NCBI RefSeq assembly: GCF_016889705.1
Contig: NZ_CP069526.1
Location: 9,204,001 to 9,268,000 of the forward strand
Direction: 5' to 3'
Length of the DNA: 64,000 bases
From: Amycolatopsis sp. FDAARGOS 1241
GTDB taxonomy: Bacteria; Actinomycetota; Actinomycetes; Mycobacteriales; Pseudonocardiaceae
The notes beneath the pieces were generated by a model. The model was not told the DNA's origin. It made no database searches and saw nothing but the letters and a program-made list of their open reading frames with translations. The translations under genes and the position numbers were made by a program. Shown here piece after piece: positions 8,257-17,917 of this stretch. Numbering within the stretch: the stretch's first letter is position 1; each line of letters starts with the position of its first letter.

Positions 8257-10422
8257 TCAGCGCGTTTCGGTCCGCGCTGCGCGGCTCTCCTTCACCCGCC
8301 GGTAGATCCGCCGGGAGGCCAGCAGCAGCAGGGCGCAACCAGCGACGACGGTGATGATGATCGTGATCGGGCCGTACTCGGTCGAGGTCAGCTCGAACCG
8401 GGCGGTAGTACCGAGTTCGGTCCCCGCCGGGGTGGTCAAGGACACATCGACGCTCAGGCGTCCCGCGCGCAGGGCTTCGATCTGGATCAGCTCGTTCTTG
8501 CCGCCCTTGGCCGGGAAGAACCAGTTCTGCGCCTGCTCGGGCCGGATGCCGACGTTGTTCTTCAACGCGATCTGCGCGGTGATGCCCACCGGTAATTCGT
8601 TGCTCACGAACACGGGCAGCGGGGACGAACCGGATGCAAGCGCGATCGTCTGCTTCGGCTGCTCGACGGTCACCTGGTCGCGGATCGCGGCGAGCTCGGC
8701 GTGGGCGTTCGAGCCCGCCGCGCTGCCCGAGGGCGTGCCGAACGCGGTGGACGCGCCGCGCACGAGCGCGTCGCGGACCGGCGCGACGATGTCCTCCGGT
8801 TGCACGCGACGGGTCGCGTCCATCCGCATGGCCGACAGCAGGCCGGCGGCCTGGCCGTCGAGGTTCGACAGCGTCTCGGTGACGTCACCGCCCGGCGACG
8901 CCGGCTGGTCGTGCGTGCCGGCGGCGAGCGAGGCCGAGCCCGACGCGTCCGAGTCCAGCAGCTGAGTCAGCGGTGCGCCGGTGCCGAGACCGCCGGCGAG
9001 CAGCTGCCCGAGGTGGTCGAGGAACGCGGAGAGCTCGCCCTGCGGGACGTCCCAGCGCCGCGGCGGCGCGACGAGCAGCTGCGAGCCCGCGCCTTCGGAG
9101 CCGCGTCCGAGGCCGGCCTCGAAGGCGATGGCGGCGAGACCGTTCTGGCTCGCGATCGCCGGCTGGGTGGCGGCGCTCACCGTGGTCGGGGTCTGCGGGT
9201 TCGGCTCCGAGCCGACCATGGCGCTGGCGATGAGACCGTCGATCGGCTGGGCGCGCAGCCCGCCCGGCAGCGTCGTGGCGCCGGTGACGGGCGAGTCGCT
9301 CTGCAGCTTCGAGCCGTCGGTCAGCACGGTGTGGACCCCGGCCGCCGACATCGCGGTGAGCGCCTGGTCGTCGGGCGTGCCGCCGGGCCAGAGCACCCCC
9401 TTGCGCGGATCGGTGCCCAGCAGCCGGTGGATCGTCGCCTCGCCGCTGAGCGCCGTGCTCAGCAGGCCGGAGTCGGGCGTGCCGCTCGCGGACCGGACCT
9501 TGCCGAGCGTGGTGAGGTCGGCGTCGGCGAAGGGCAGCGCGATCACGCAGTGGCCGTTCACGAGCTGCTGCAGGGCGATCATCCAGTCCTTCGCGGCCTG
9601 CGTGCCCTTGCCCGGCGCCCCGGCGACGACGTAGCCGCGGGTCATGGCGTCGACGGTGCGCAGCAGGTCGGGGTCGACGGCGAAGCACAGCGAGTCGGCC
9701 ACGCGCTGGTTGGACTGCTCGGCCGCGCGCGCGGCCGCCACGAGCGAGTACAGGCGCCCGTTCACGTCCAGCTCGGTGGCGAGCGTGTCGTCCGTGAGGG
9801 TCAGCGGCCCACCGTAGGGCGCCGACAGCACGTGGGGCGCACTGTCGGTGATCGGCCACAGCACGGACACGTCGGCGCGCTTGCCCGACGGCGTCTCCGA
9901 CCTCGCGGGGCCGGACAGCACCGGCATCAGCAGGCTCACGGCCGCCAGGCGCGCCGGGCCGCCGAACTCCGGCGTGCCGTTCACGTTCACGAGCATCGGG
10001 TAGACACCCGTCCGGCTCAGCTGGCCCGCGCGCTGGCCGGTGAGCGGCACGGTCACGTCGAGGCGGGCGCTCTGGCCCGGCTCGAGCGACTCGGTGAGCG
10101 TGGTGAAGTCGGTGAGCGGGTTGTCCTGGATCGGCTCGCCCGCCAGCACGCCCTTCAGTTCGCGGTCGCTGGTCAGCCGCTCGCCGACCTGCAGCCGCAC
10201 CTGCGGGCGCGCGATCCGGCGGTCGCCGATGTTCGTCACGGTGCCGGACACGGTCAGGGTCTTGGCGGAACCCGTGATCACGCGGGGGTTGAGCTGGTCG
10301 AGCTCGAGCCGCAGCCGCGGCGGCTCGGGGCTCGGCTCGTCCTGGGCCCGCGCGGGCGCGCCGAAGAGGGCAGCCGCTGCGAAGACCAGCAGGGACAGGA
10401 AGAAGGCGGCGGGCCGCTTCAC
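8257..10422 (-). CDS. DUF6049-type exported membrane-anchored protein (Rv3909-like)
   Basis: A 721-residue protein from GTG 10422, which has GAGGGAG eight bases upstream. There is an N-terminal Sec signal (RPAAFFLSLLVFAAAALFGAPARAQ), a large external region beginning with a beta-sandwich of the CARDB/NEW3 kind, and a C-terminal membrane helix (ITIIITVVAGCALLLLAS) followed by a basic tail. Length and place between the nudix gene and murJ match M. tuberculosis Rv3909. No enzyme motif is visible. Conserved linkage to MurJ suggests a role in cell-envelope assembly, but this is inference. Confidence 0.85.
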   Translation of the reverse strand: MKRPAAFFLSLLVFAAAALFGAPARAQDEPSPEPPRLRLELDQLNPRVITGSAKTLTVSGTVTNIGDRRIARPQVRLQVGERLTSDRELKGVLAGEPIQDNPLTDFTTLTESLEPGQSARLDVTVPLTGQRAGQLSRTGVYPMLVNVNGTPEFGGPARLAAVSLLMPVLSGPARSETPSGKRADVSVLWPITDSAPHVLSAPYGGPLTLTDDTLATELDVNGRLYSLVAAARAAEQSNQRVADSLCFAVDPDLLRTVDAMTRGYVVAGAPGKGTQAAKDWMIALQQLVNGHCVIALPFADADLTTLGKVRSASGTPDSGLLSTALSGEATIHRLLGTDPRKGVLWPGGTPDDQALTAMSAAGVHTVLTDGSKLQSDSPVTGATTLPGGLRAQPIDGLIASAMVGSEPNPQTPTTVSAATQPAIASQNGLAAIAFEAGLGRGSEGAGSQLLVAPPRRWDVPQGELSAFLDHLGQLLAGGLGTGAPLTQLLDSDASGSASLAAGTHDQPASPGGDVTETLSNLDGQAAGLLSAMRMDATRRVQPEDIVAPVRDALVRGASTAFGTPSGSAAGSNAHAELAAIRDQVTVEQPKQTIALASGSSPLPVFVSNELPVGITAQIALKNNVGIRPEQAQNWFFPAKGGKNELIQIEALRAGRLSVDVSLTTPAGTELGTTARFELTSTEYGPITIIITVVAGCALLLLASRRIYRRVKESRAARTETR

Positions 10423-10436
10423 TCGGGTGCTCCCTC

Positions 10437-10943
10437 TCAGGCGCGCTCGTCGTGCGCGAAAAGTTCTTTGGCCCGGCGGACCAGCTTGCGCTCGTCCGCG
10501 TAGGCCAGCGTCGTCTCCAGCTCGGCCAGCGGCACCCACGCGACTTCGGTGACTTCGACGTCCTCGTCGGAGAGCTCGCCACCCGTCGACTCGAGCAGGA
10601 AGTGGTGCACGGTCTTGTGCACCCGGCGTCGTTCGGCCACGAACCAGTAGTCGATGGTGCCCAACGGGCGCAGGACCTGCGCGGAGATGCCGGTCTCCTC
10701 CTTCACCTCGCGCACCGCGGTCTGCTCCACCGTCTCACCGTCCTCGATGTGGCCCTTCGGCAACGACCACAGCAGTCTGCCGTGCCGGTCGAGGCGGCCG
10801 ATCAGCACCGCGTGCTCCCGCCCGGCGTCGACGACCAGTCCGCCGGCCGACGTCTCGTCGACCGTGGTCAGGCGCCTGCCCCGCTGCCGCCGGCGCCGGC
10901 GGCGCGGCTTCGGCGCTCCGGCGCGGCCGGCAGATCCAGGCAT
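10437..10943 (-). CDS. NUDIX hydrolase (MutT4-like)
   Basis: A 168-residue protein with a basic N-terminal tail (about 25 residues rich in Arg) and a complete Nudix box from [11 protein letters not shown] through [11 protein letters not shown] near 65-87, providing the Mg-binding glutamates. It cleaves a nucleoside diphosphate linked to another group; the exact substrate is not readable from sequence. It corresponds in position to Rv3908 (MutT4). It is divergent from pcnA and lies 14 bp upstream of the DUF6049 gene, so it probably heads the minus-strand operon down to murJ. Confidence 0.9.
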   Translation of the reverse strand: MPGSAGRAGAPKPRRRRRRQRGRRLTTVDETSAGGLVVDAGREHAVLIGRLDRHGRLLWSLPKGHIEDGETVEQTAVREVKEETGISAQVLRPLGTIDYWFVAERRRVHKTVHHFLLESTGGELSDEDVEVTEVAWVPLAELETTLAYADERKLVRRAKELFAHDERA

Positions 10944-11055
10944 GCTGCGATGCTAGAGCAAACGGTTGCCCAGGTACGCTGGCTCTCCGTGTCCGTGTCC
11001 GACGGCGTCCGTAGTAACGGCGCCCCTTCCCGTTGGTATTAGTGGTGGGATCGAA

Positions 11056-12501
11056 GTGAACAACCTGGTCGCCCAGCAGAACGCGGTGACGGAGCTGATG
11101 CGAGTCTCCCCCTTGGCCGACGAGCTGGCGGAGCGGTTCGCCCGCGCGGGCCACAGCCTGTACCTGGTCGGTGGCAGCGTCCGAGACGCACTGCTCGGCC
11201 GGCTCTCGAGCGACCTCGACTTCACCACCGACGCGCGGCCGGACCGCGTGCTGCAGATCGTGAGCGAGTGGGGCGACGCCGTGTGGGACGTCGGCATCGC
11301 GTTCGGCACGGTCGGCGTCACCAAGAAGGGCATGACGCTCGAGATCACCACGTTCCGCGCCGACAGCTACGACCGCGTCGGCCGCAACCCAGAGGTCACC
11401 TTCGGCGACACCATCGAGGGCGACCTGCTGCGCCGCGACTTCACGGTCAACGCGATGGCGATCGACCTGGTCACCAAAACCTTCATCGATCCCCACGACG
11501 GCATGGACGCGCTGCGTCTCAAAGTGCTCGACACCCCGGCGACGCCGCAGGAGTCGTTCGCAGACGACCCGCTGCGCATGCTGCGCGCCGCCCGCTTCTC
11601 CGCGCAGCTCGGCTTCACCGCCGCGCCGCGCGTGGTCGAGGCGATGACGGCGATGGCGAGCGAGATCGAGCGGATCACCGCCGAGCGAGTGCAGGCGGAG
11701 CTCACGAAGCTGCTGCTCGCCGATGACCCGCGGCCCGGCCTGGAGCTGCTCGTGGACACCGGCCTGGCCGAGTTCGTGCTGCCCGAGCTGCCCGGCATGC
11801 GCCTGGCGATCGACGAGCACCACCAGCACAAGGACGTCTACCAGCACTCGCTGACCGTGCTGGCGCAGGCGATCGCGCTGGAGTCCTCGCACGAGCCGAC
11901 CTCGGAGCCCGACCTGGTGCTGCGGCTGGCCGCGCTGCTGCACGACATCGGCAAGCCGGACACGCGCGAGTACCAGCCCGGCGGCGGCGTGAGCTTCCAC
12001 CACCACGAGGTGGTGGGCGCGCGGATGGCCCGCAAGCGTTTGCGGGCGCTCAAGTACTCGAAGGAGATCGTCGAGCAGGTTTCCCAGCTCGTGTTCCTCC
12101 ACCTGCGGTTCCACGGGTACGCCAACGGCGAGTGGACGGATTCGGCCGTGCGCCGCTACGTCACCGACGCCGGCGACCTGCTGACGCGGCTGCACAAACT
12201 CGTGCGCGCCGACTCGACCACGCGCAACCGCAAGAAGGCGGCCGCGCTGCAAGCGACCTACGACGACCTCGAGGCCCGCATCGCGCGGCTCAAGGAGCAG
12301 GAGGACCTCGACCGCGTCCGCCCCGACCTCGACGGCAACGAGATCATGCGGCTGCTCGGGCTCAAGCCGGGCCCGCAGGTCGGCCAGGCGTGGAAGTTCC
12401 TCAAGGAGCTGCGGTTGGACCGCGGTCCGCTGGACCACGACGAGGCGGTCGCCGAGCTGAAGAAGTGGGCCGCGGCGGAGGGCATCTCGCCGGCGGAGTG
12501 A
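11056..12501 (+). CDS. pcnA: CCA tRNA nucleotidyltransferase
   Basis: A 481-residue enzyme that adds or repairs the CCA end of tRNA. The class II nucleotidyltransferase head contains YLVGGSVRDALLGR and the metal-binding DLDFTTDA (about 35-60), the RNA-binding region follows, and an HD domain is seen in LLHDIGKPDT. From GTG 11056 the length equals M. tuberculosis PcnA (480). The ribosome site there (GGTGGGA) is weak, and ATG 11098 is an alternative. It is divergently transcribed from the nudix gene, as in mycobacteria. Confidence 0.95.
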   Translation: MNNLVAQQNAVTELMRVSPLADELAERFARAGHSLYLVGGSVRDALLGRLSSDLDFTTDARPDRVLQIVSEWGDAVWDVGIAFGTVGVTKKGMTLEITTFRADSYDRVGRNPEVTFGDTIEGDLLRRDFTVNAMAIDLVTKTFIDPHDGMDALRLKVLDTPATPQESFADDPLRMLRAARFSAQLGFTAAPRVVEAMTAMASEIERITAERVQAELTKLLLADDPRPGLELLVDTGLAEFVLPELPGMRLAIDEHHQHKDVYQHSLTVLAQAIALESSHEPTSEPDLVLRLAALLHDIGKPDTREYQPGGGVSFHHHEVVGARMARKRLRALKYSKEIVEQVSQLVFLHLRFHGYANGEWTDSAVRRYVTDAGDLLTRLHKLVRADSTTRNRKKAAALQATYDDLEARIARLKEQEDLDRVRPDLDGNEIMRLLGLKPGPQVGQAWKFLKELRLDRGPLDHDEAVAELKKWAAAEGISPAE

Positions 12502-12688
12502 GCTCGCGGTCCCCACGCGGGTGATCACCGTGCGGTGGCAGGCCCCCGTCGGTCGGGCGAACACGAGTCGAATTCGTGATCGCGAAACCGCCAAGATCCC
12601 CCTTTGGCCCCTGGAACGCGACCCGGCGAGCGGGAATACTCGCTGCCCCGGGCGGCCGGTGGGGGCGCGCCCCGACCAGGGGAGATCG

Positions 12689-14029
12689 ATGACGGCGCAG
12701 GCAGTGCAAGAGCAGGACGATCGGCCGTCGCGCACCTCGAGCTTCCTCGTCACGCTGTTGCGCCGCGGCACGCCCGCGCTCGCGACGGCGACGACCGGGC
12801 TCACCGACGAGATCGCCGATCCGACACCGCTGCGCGCTTTCAAGCGGATCTCGCGCATGGCGGGGCCCGTCGACGCCAGGTACAACGACGGCCTGCTGCT
12901 GAGAGCCGCGCGCTACGTGGTGCTCGTGCCGCTCGCCTACCGCATCGTCGCGGTGCCGGGAGCTTTCGGCGCGTTCGTGTCGGCGCACGGCTCGACCGGC
13001 GTCGTTCCGGTGGCCGTGGTCGCCCTGCTCTCGATGGTGATGAGCGGCTTCGGCATCTTCTGGATGCTGCGCTCCGCACCGTTCCGCACGGATCTCGCGG
13101 CGCGGCTGCTGATCGCCGACCTGGTCGTCACCGTCGCGTTCCAGCTGTTCATCGGCCTGACCGTGCCGACGGCGGTGTTTCACGACGCGCTCGGCGTGGC
13201 CGACAAGCACCTGCTCGGCGACATCGCGCTGCTCACGCTGGCCATCGGCATCCCCTCGGGCCTGGCGCTCGCGGCGCTGAGCCTGCCCGTGCGGCTGCTG
13301 TCGGACTTCCTCAACGGCGGCACGGCCGACTTCGCGCAGGCCTGGTCCCTCTACCCGACGATGTTCGGAGTGCTGTTCACCGGCATCGGTGCGCTGATCC
13401 TGCTCGGCCTCGGCACGCGGCTGGCGCTGGCGTACGGCATCCGCAACGGCCGGCTGGCCGAGCGCGCGCAGCAGCACCGGATGCTGCACGACACCGTCCT
13501 GCAGACGTTGGAGGCGATCTCGCTCGGGGGCACGGGCGATTCGGGAGATCGGCTCGTCGAGGTGCAGCGGCTGGCTCGCGCGCAAGCGATGGAGCTGCGG
13601 CAGGCCATCGAAACCGCGGCCGTGCAACGCGCCGCCGAGGCTTCGCGGCCGCTGGGCGAGAAGCTCGCGGCTCTGGCGGCGGAGATGGCGCGTGATGGCC
13701 TGCGCGCGCAGTTGGTGATGGCGGAGCTCGACGAGGACACGTTGTCGGAGGTCCGGCAGATCGCGTTGCGCGACGCCGTACGGGAATCGCTGCGCAACAC
13801 GATGAAGCACTCGGGCACGGACAAGGTCGTGGTGCGCGTGGAGGAGCGCGACGGCGGCATCGCCGTGATCACGCGCGACCACGGCCAGGGCTTCAACGCC
13901 GACGCGCGCCCGGCGGGCTTCGGCATCAGCCAGTCGATCACCGCGCGGCTCTCGGAGGTCGGCGGCACGTCGCTGGTGGAGTCGACGCCGGGCAGCGGCA
14001 CGCGCGTCACGTTGTGGGTGCCGTTCTGA
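12689..14029 (+). CDS. Orphan sensor histidine kinase, NarL family type
   Basis: A 446-residue protein with five to six membrane helices in residues 70-260. A HisKA_3-type dimerisation helix carries the phosphoacceptor motif LHDTVLQTLE, and a C-terminal HATPase domain has the N box (ESLRNTMKHSG) and G boxes (DHGQGF, GFGISQSI, GSGTRVTL). No response regulator is adjacent; the next gene, 17 bp downstream, is a methyltransferase. GGGGAGATCG precedes ATG 12689. The 187-bp gap before it holds an imperfect dyad at about 12567-12583 but no recognised element. The signal sensed is unknown. Confidence 0.85.
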   Translation: MTAQAVQEQDDRPSRTSSFLVTLLRRGTPALATATTGLTDEIADPTPLRAFKRISRMAGPVDARYNDGLLLRAARYVVLVPLAYRIVAVPGAFGAFVSAHGSTGVVPVAVVALLSMVMSGFGIFWMLRSAPFRTDLAARLLIADLVVTVAFQLFIGLTVPTAVFHDALGVADKHLLGDIALLTLAIGIPSGLALAALSLPVRLLSDFLNGGTADFAQAWSLYPTMFGVLFTGIGALILLGLGTRLALAYGIRNGRLAERAQQHRMLHDTVLQTLEAISLGGTGDSGDRLVEVQRLARAQAMELRQAIETAAVQRAAEASRPLGEKLAALAAEMARDGLRAQLVMAELDEDTLSEVRQIALRDAVRESLRNTMKHSGTDKVVVRVEERDGGIAVITRDHGQGFNADARPAGFGISQSITARLSEVGGTSLVESTPGSGTRVTLWVPF

Positions 14030-14045
14030 CGGAGCTGATAAACAC

Positions 14046-14897
14046 GTGCGGGTGACCGATTTCCTGACCGACGCGCTCGTCGCGTACCGCGCCGGCGACC
14101 CGGCCGGCGCCGCCGCGTTGGCCGCCCGCGCCGGAACGCCCTTGGGCGAGCAGCTTTCGATCTACCTCGCCACCGACGGGTCCGGCCCGGTGTACGACCA
14201 ACCGGCGGCCTTCACGGCGTTCATCCGCGGCGGCGGCAACGTCGGGCTGTACGAGCGGCTGAGCGCGGCGCTCGCTGCCGAGTACGAGCGGCGGAAGCCG
14301 GAGTCGTTGCTGGACTTGGGTTGTGGCGACGGGCTGGCCGTGGCGCAGGCCCTCGCGCAGTCGTCGTTCCGGCCGGCGCGGATCGACCTGGTGGAACCGT
14401 CGGCGGCACTGCTCGCGGACGTCGGCGTGCCCGAGGCCAACCGCTTCGAGGCGACCGCGCAGAGCTTCCTCGCGGTGAACGGTTCCACGTGGAACCTTGG
14501 GCAATCGACCTTCGCGCTCCAGTCGATCTCACCCGCCGAACGAGTCGCGGTGCTGCGGGAACTTCGGTCGCGCACGGAAAAGCTCGTGCTGGCGGAGTTC
14601 GACATTCCCGTGCTCGACGAGGGCTCCCGCGAGTTCCTGGGCTCGCTCGTGACCCGCTGCGAGCGCGGCGTCGCCGAATACGGCCGACAGGCTCCCCTTG
14701 TCGCGCAAGGCTTCCTGGTGCCGGTGCTGCTCGGCGTCGCCGCCGGTGCCGAGCGCACGAACTGGGAACAGCCGGCCGCCGCGTGGGTCACCCAGCTCGA
14801 GCTCGCCGGGTTCACCGACGTGACCGTCGAACCCCTCGCCGACTACTGGTGGTCTCCCGCCGTGCTGATCACCGCGCGTGGTTCAGACGAGGGCTAA
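14046..14897 (+). CDS. Class I SAM-dependent methyltransferase
   Basis: A 283-residue protein with the SAM motif LLDLGCGDGLA near 87-97 and acidic motif II (IDLVEPS) in the usual order. An N-terminal helical extension of about 70 residues precedes the Rossmann domain. The substrate is not evident. GTG 14046 follows the histidine-kinase stop by 16 bp, so it may be co-transcribed. The 3' end overlaps the end of the convergent TNT-like gene by 15 bases. Confidence 0.75.
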   Translation: MRVTDFLTDALVAYRAGDPAGAAALAARAGTPLGEQLSIYLATDGSGPVYDQPAAFTAFIRGGGNVGLYERLSAALAAEYERRKPESLLDLGCGDGLAVAQALAQSSFRPARIDLVEPSAALLADVGVPEANRFEATAQSFLAVNGSTWNLGQSTFALQSISPAERVAVLRELRSRTEKLVLAEFDIPVLDEGSREFLGSLVTRCERGVAEYGRQAPLVAQGFLVPVLLGVAAGAERTNWEQPAAAWVTQLELAGFTDVTVEPLADYWWSPAVLITARGSDEG

Positions 14898-16772
14898 CCA
14901 CCCGGCTTCCACGTGCTGCGCGATCGGCCGCGGCAGCAGGTACGCCGTCGCGCCGCCGGGCTGCGGGCCCCACGGCGCGGTCACGCCGGTGAGCACTCGC
15001 AGCGTGCGCTGCACGCGGTACTCGTGGCGGTCGCGTTCGCGTTCGGCGGACAGCGACGTCTCCACGAACCGCGTGCCGATCGCGTGGACCAGGTTGCCGG
15101 CGTCGCCGCCGAAGCGGAGCACCGTCGTGCCCGCGGGCAACGCGACCACGCGCTTGCCCCGGTAGAAGCTGAGCGGCGGCTCGCCGCGCATCGGCAGGAT
15201 CGGCCAGTCGGCGGGCTGGTCGGATTCGTCGCCGCCGCGTGGCGGCAGCATCAGCAACGTGCCGAGCAGGAACCGCGCGGCCTCGGCGATGCGCGCGAAC
15301 GCGACGGGCTCGGCGTCCGGCGGGCACGAGACCTCCCAGCCGTTCTCGGCTCGGCGCAGCGTCCACACGCCGTCGGCCGGCACCTCGTTCGCGCCGATCC
15401 GGTACGCGCTTGCGGGCACGCCCTGCTCGTCGAGACGCTGCTGCAGCAGCTTCAGCGTTTCGGCGGCGTGCAGGCCCCGGCCGAGGTCGCCGTCGCGGAT
15501 CGCGCGGGCCAGGCGGCTCTCGTCGGGGAGCTCGCCCTCCGAGCGCGGCGGGCGCGGGGTTCCGAGCACCTCGGCCTCCGCCGTCGCACGCACGAGCTCC
15601 CGCACGAACGGCGGCCGGAACCCCGCCGCGCGGATGTGGTCCACGAGCTCCGGCTCCGGCGGCACGCCGTACTTGCGCAGGTAGTGCGGCACGGCGGCGG
15701 GCCAGATCCAGGCGCCGTCGGTGTGGAAGGCCTGCGGTACGTCGGGCGGCGCGCCGGGCGTGAAGATGTCGTGCTGTGGTTGCGGCCGGTGCAGCACGAC
15801 GGGCGCGCGGAACAGGTAGTCGAGCACGCCGCGCACCTGGTCCGGCGGCACCGGCGGCCGGTTGACCACGGGCCGTTCGTTCTCGTTGTGGGCGTCGACC
15901 ACGCGGGCGTGGCGGAACGCGAGCTCGAGCGGCCGGCCTGCCTTCGCGGCGAGCCAGTCGGGCACCTGCTTCGGCGGGCGCGGGTGGTTCGCTAGCTCCA
16001 CGGCGTACGACTGCGCCGGGCGCCCGCCGTCGTTCGGGGCCACCCGCCAGGTGGGTTCTCGCTCGGCGTCGAAGTCGAAGTCGAACTGCGATTCGGTGTC
16101 GAGTGTGAACGTCCCCTGGAACCACGTGCCGGTGTCCGGCTCGTACATCGCCGCGCGCAGCTGCGCGAACAGCGCGCTCAGCTTCGGCGGCGCGGGCAGC
16201 GCGACGGACACGGGCCCGTTCTCGTCGCCGACCGCGCGGACCTCCAGCTCCGCGTAGTCCCCGACCTGCCGGAACTGCGCGGCGACGCGCGTCCAGCCAC
16301 CGGGCACCGCACGCAGCGTGCGGCCGATCGCGCGCAGCAGGGTACCGGGGTCGGCGTCGAAGTCCGGCCGCGGCTCGCCCTGGTCGCGGCGGACCTGCCA
16401 CAGGCCCGTCACGCGCTTGGCGTCGACAGTTGTGGAAAACTCGGCGAGGCCGAGTTGCTGCGCGCGCACGCGGTCGTGCTGCGTCCAGCGCAGCGTCAGC
16501 TCCTTCTGCTCGCCGGGCGCGACCTCGAAGAGCTCGTCGTCGAACTCGCAGTACGTGCTGAGCGTGAAGGTGGCGGGGACCTCGGTCGCCGGCACCACCC
16601 GGGCCGGGCGGCCCTCGTGCTCGCGGTCGAACCCGTCGGGGGTCTCTTCGTCGGGCAGCACCGACAGCAGCAGCGTGCCGTCCGTCGTCGACCGTTGGGC
16701 CGCGAAGGTGCGGTCGTCCAATGTTGCGTACAAACCGTCCGGGCGGTCTCCCGCCTCTACCCGGTAACGCAC
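14883..16772 (-). CDS. YezG-like/TNT-like two-domain protein (B)
   Basis: A 629-residue soluble protein with no signal peptide. Residues 1-125 are a beta-rich module not present in paralogue A. About 140-290 resembles the YezG/DUF600 immunity fold (LRAAMYEPDTGTWFQ, then FDFDFDAEREPTW). About 305-420 is a shared module with HTDGAWIWPAAVPHYLRKYG. The last 100 residues resemble the TNT (tuberculosis necrotizing toxin, NAD glycohydrolase) fold: LPAGTTVLRFGG, then TAPWGPQPGGATAYLLP. The glutamine expected after PGGG in TNT is Ala here, and the second conserved Arg is also missing, so activity is doubtful. It is the last gene of a five-gene operon. Confidence 0.72.
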   Translation of the reverse strand: MRYRVEAGDRPDGLYATLDDRTFAAQRSTTDGTLLLSVLPDEETPDGFDREHEGRPARVVPATEVPATFTLSTYCEFDDELFEVAPGEQKELTLRWTQHDRVRAQQLGLAEFSTTVDAKRVTGLWQVRRDQGEPRPDFDADPGTLLRAIGRTLRAVPGGWTRVAAQFRQVGDYAELEVRAVGDENGPVSVALPAPPKLSALFAQLRAAMYEPDTGTWFQGTFTLDTESQFDFDFDAEREPTWRVAPNDGGRPAQSYAVELANHPRPPKQVPDWLAAKAGRPLELAFRHARVVDAHNENERPVVNRPPVPPDQVRGVLDYLFRAPVVLHRPQPQHDIFTPGAPPDVPQAFHTDGAWIWPAAVPHYLRKYGVPPEPELVDHIRAAGFRPPFVRELVRATAEAEVLGTPRPPRSEGELPDESRLARAIRDGDLGRGLHAAETLKLLQQRLDEQGVPASAYRIGANEVPADGVWTLRRAENGWEVSCPPDAEPVAFARIAEAARFLLGTLLMLPPRGGDESDQPADWPILPMRGEPPLSFYRGKRVVALPAGTTVLRFGGDAGNLVHAIGTRFVETSLSAERERDRHEYRVQRTLRVLTGVTAPWGPQPGGATAYLLPRPIAQHVEAGWLALV

Positions 16773-16814
16773 GTCAGATTCCTCCCCAAAATCCCCTGCG
16801 GACCCGGAAAGAAC

Positions 16815-17888
16815 TTAGTCGACCGGATAACGCGCGAACCAACGGTCATCACTCGGTGAGTCCGGACCGAATTCGGCGAGCGCGTCGTCAGCCAGACCGG
16901 TGATCACGTCGCGCAGTTCGAGCCGGTCGAGCCAGCTCTCGCGCAGCGCCGCTTCTCCGTACATCGCGCCGACGAGGTTGCCGCACACCGAACCCGTGGA
17001 GTCGCTGTCGCCGCTGTGGTTCACGGCCGCGAGCAGCGCGGAGCAGGGATCTTCGGTGGTCAGGGCCACGTACACGGACATCGACAGGGCGGTCTCGCCG
17101 ACGTTGCCCTCGCCCAGTTCGGCGAGCCGCTCCGGTGTCGGCGGCCCGGACAGTGCGAGCGCCTGCGCCAGCGCGGCTTCCTGTTCCTCGTGGCCCGGGT
17201 GGCGCACGAGTTCGGCGCGCGCGGTCGCGACGGCGGCCGGGAGACCTTCACCCGCCAGCAGCCGCTGCACGATCACCGCGAACGCGCCCGCCGACAAATA
17301 CCCGCTCGGGTGACCGTGGGTCAGGGCCGCGCACTCCGCGGCGAGCGCGAAGACCTCGGCCGGGTCGGGCGACCACAGCGCCACGGGCGCCACGCGCATC
17401 ACACCGCCGCAGCCCTTCGAGTTGTTCACCGGTCGCGTGATGCTGCCGCGGACACCCGAGCGGCCGTACGCCTCCAGCTCGCCGAAGCACGTGAGCCCCG
17501 GAGCACGGCGGCTGAACAGCTCGTGGTGCGTCACGAGCTCGCCGTCGGGCGCTGCGAGCGCGGAATGCGGGCCACGCGCCCGATCCCACGGCACACCCTG
17601 CGTGTGCAGCCAGCGCTGGTAGGCCAGCTGCACGGAGTGGACGACGTCGGCGCTGCCGGTGCGCCGCTGCTGCGCGTGGGCGCGGATGAGCGCTTCGAGC
17701 GTGAAGAGCGTCATCTGCGTGTCGTCGGTGAAGCGGCCTTCGCCGCCGTACGCGGGCAGGTAGTCGGTGATCCCCGCGGGCCCGGTGAGCTCCCGGATCC
17801 GGTCGATCGTGTCGAACTCCGTCTTCGCCCCGAGCGCGTCGCCGATCGCGCCGGCGAGCAGGCAGCCCCTCAGCCGCTGTGCCTCCAT
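16815..17888 (-). CDS. ADP-ribosylglycohydrolase family protein, metal motifs intact
   Basis: A 357-residue all-helical DraG/ARH-family protein. Binuclear metal ligands are present: GCLLAGAIGDALG at the N-terminus, TDDT at 54-57 and DSDST at 294-298. The family removes ADP-ribose from proteins or hydrolyses O-acetyl-ADP-ribose and related esters. ATG 17888 was chosen because family homology starts at once; its ribosome site is weak, which suits coupling to the gene 29 bp upstream. It sits between a degenerate paralogue and a TNT-like protein, so it may reverse ADP-ribosylation connected with NAD-consuming toxins. This role is inferred. Confidence 0.88.
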   Translation of the reverse strand: MEAQRLRGCLLAGAIGDALGAKTEFDTIDRIRELTGPAGITDYLPAYGGEGRFTDDTQMTLFTLEALIRAHAQQRRTGSADVVHSVQLAYQRWLHTQGVPWDRARGPHSALAAPDGELVTHHELFSRRAPGLTCFGELEAYGRSGVRGSITRPVNNSKGCGGVMRVAPVALWSPDPAEVFALAAECAALTHGHPSGYLSAGAFAVIVQRLLAGEGLPAAVATARAELVRHPGHEEQEAALAQALALSGPPTPERLAELGEGNVGETALSMSVYVALTTEDPCSALLAAVNHSGDSDSTGSVCGNLVGAMYGEAALRESWLDRLELRDVITGLADDALAEFGPDSPSDDRWFARYPVD

Positions 17889-17917
17889 GGCGCCATTTTC
17901 TTCACGTGCCGCCGGCT

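Noticed and set aside
10443..10503. Longer N-terminus for the DUF6049 protein (start near 10539)
   Set aside because: It would run through the nudix gene and place the signal peptide internally. GTG 10422 has a ribosome site and an immediate signal peptide.
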